Source: Delphinus delphis (Eukaryota > Chordata > Mammalia > Artiodactyla > Delphinidae). From it: a stretch of DNA of 64,000 nucleotides. Location of the stretch: positions 60,696,080 through 60,760,079 of the forward strand of contig NC_082694.2 of assembly GCF_949987515.2 (NCBI RefSeq), given 5' to 3'. This document shows positions 60,355 to 64,000 of the stretch, piece by piece. Within the stretch, counting starts at the first letter, position 1. Each line of letters opens with the position of its first letter. The position numbers and the translations under genes are program-made. The notes under the pieces are model-generated. The model was not told the origin of the DNA. It searched no databases and was given only the letters and a program-made list of their open reading frames with translations.

Positions 60355-60595
60355 AGTCAATAAATATTTTCTGTAAAGGGCCAGAGAGTACATATTTTAA
60401 ATTTTGCTGGCCATGTGGTCTCTTTACAATGACTTCACTTTGCTGTTGTATTGATAGCATGAAAATAGCCATAGACAGGTTGTAAACAAATGAGTATGCT
60501 TTGTTCCAATAAAATTATTTATGAACACTGGAATTTGAATTTAATATAATTTTCACATGTCATAGGAGTAATTTGGTACACAGTCTACAGTTTGC
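60355..60595 (+). mobile_element. hAT-type DNA transposon relic
   Basis: TAAATATTTTCTGTAAAGGG, GCTGGCCATGTGGTCTCTTT, AATAGCCATAGACAGG and GTTCCAATAAAATTATTTAT follow a common mammalian hAT non-autonomous repeat. The family name is not assigned. Confidence 0.6.
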
Positions 60596-60610
60596 TGAAG
60601 TTCTTTAAGC

Positions 60611-60788
60611 CAGAGGTTCTCAAACTCTGTCGTGTATCAGAATCACCTTGAGGACTTGTTGAAACATACTTTGCTAGGCCCCATCCCCAAAGTTTTTGAT
60701 TCAGTAGGTCTGTGGTGGAGCCCAGTAATTTAGATTTCTAACAAATTCTCAGGTGCTGCCTTGAGGAGCACACTTGAAGAAACCACTG
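60611..60788 (+). mobile_element. MER5A DNA transposon
   Basis: From CAGAGGTTCTCAAACTCTG to GAAACCACTG, with 8-bp TSD CTTTAAGC (60603-60610) and CTTTAGCC (60789-60796), 7 of 8. Uninterrupted, unlike the copy at 6835. Confidence 0.88.
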
Positions 60789-60959
60789 CTTTAGCCAACT
60801 TAACCTTTCTAAATAACCTTTCTACACGTTTCCTATTCTTCTTAGCTTGTCATCTGGGTTCTTCATTAGGATAACTATTGCTGCCAGAGAAAATAAATAA
60901 AGGAAGCACCTATTTTTTTATGTACACACTTATATAGTAAAGTTAAAAATTTTTTTTAA

Positions 60960-64000
<3,041 letters not shown>

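Overview
The window is mammalian nuclear DNA, most likely from a cetacean. The main evidence is about twenty copies of tRNA-Glu-related SINEs of the CHR type found in whales, dolphins and hippos, many with long poly(A) tails and near-perfect target-site duplications (TSDs). Around them lie L1 LINEs and old placental repeats (MIR, L2, MER5A, MER20, MaLR LTR). No ruminant BovB was recognised. The species cannot be fixed from the sequence alone.

The only protein-coding gene I can support is the 5' part of PRKD3 (protein kinase D3) on the + strand. A CpG island at about 20020-20960 marks the promoter and a non-coding first exon. Four coding exons follow: 28739-29026 (start codon), 58369-58507, 60041-60172 and 60979-61136. 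Phases match, splice sites are canonical, and together they encode residues 1-239: a Ser/Pro-rich N-terminus, a ubiquitin-like domain and the complete first C1 zinc finger. The second C1 domain, PH domain and kinase domain lie beyond the window. Intron 2 is 29.3 kb and is where most repeats have accumulated.

Layout: 1-20000 is intergenic DNA upstream of PRKD3. It holds an L1 3' end, a hAT DNA transposon split by an L1, a U6 snRNA/IGFBP7 chimeric retropseudogene inside a MER5A element, nested L1 fragments, L2/MIR relics and two short SINEs. 20000-28700 is the CpG island and intron 1. 29027-58368 is intron 2, with two large antisense L1 clusters (32.1-38.4 kb and 47.0-51.3 kb) riddled with SINEs, an old sense L1 (51.3-53.3 kb), a MaLR solo LTR, two MER20s and a young truncated L1. 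58369-64000 holds exons 3-5 and their introns.

I see no new gene system. The most informative objects are retrotransposition by-products: the U6/IGFBP7 chimera, a head-to-head L1 inverted repeat beside a SINE that lacks a TSD and coincides with a small loss of L1 sequence, a perfect 71-bp duplication inside one SINE, and an mRNA-tail-like retrocopy with its own poly(A) signal.
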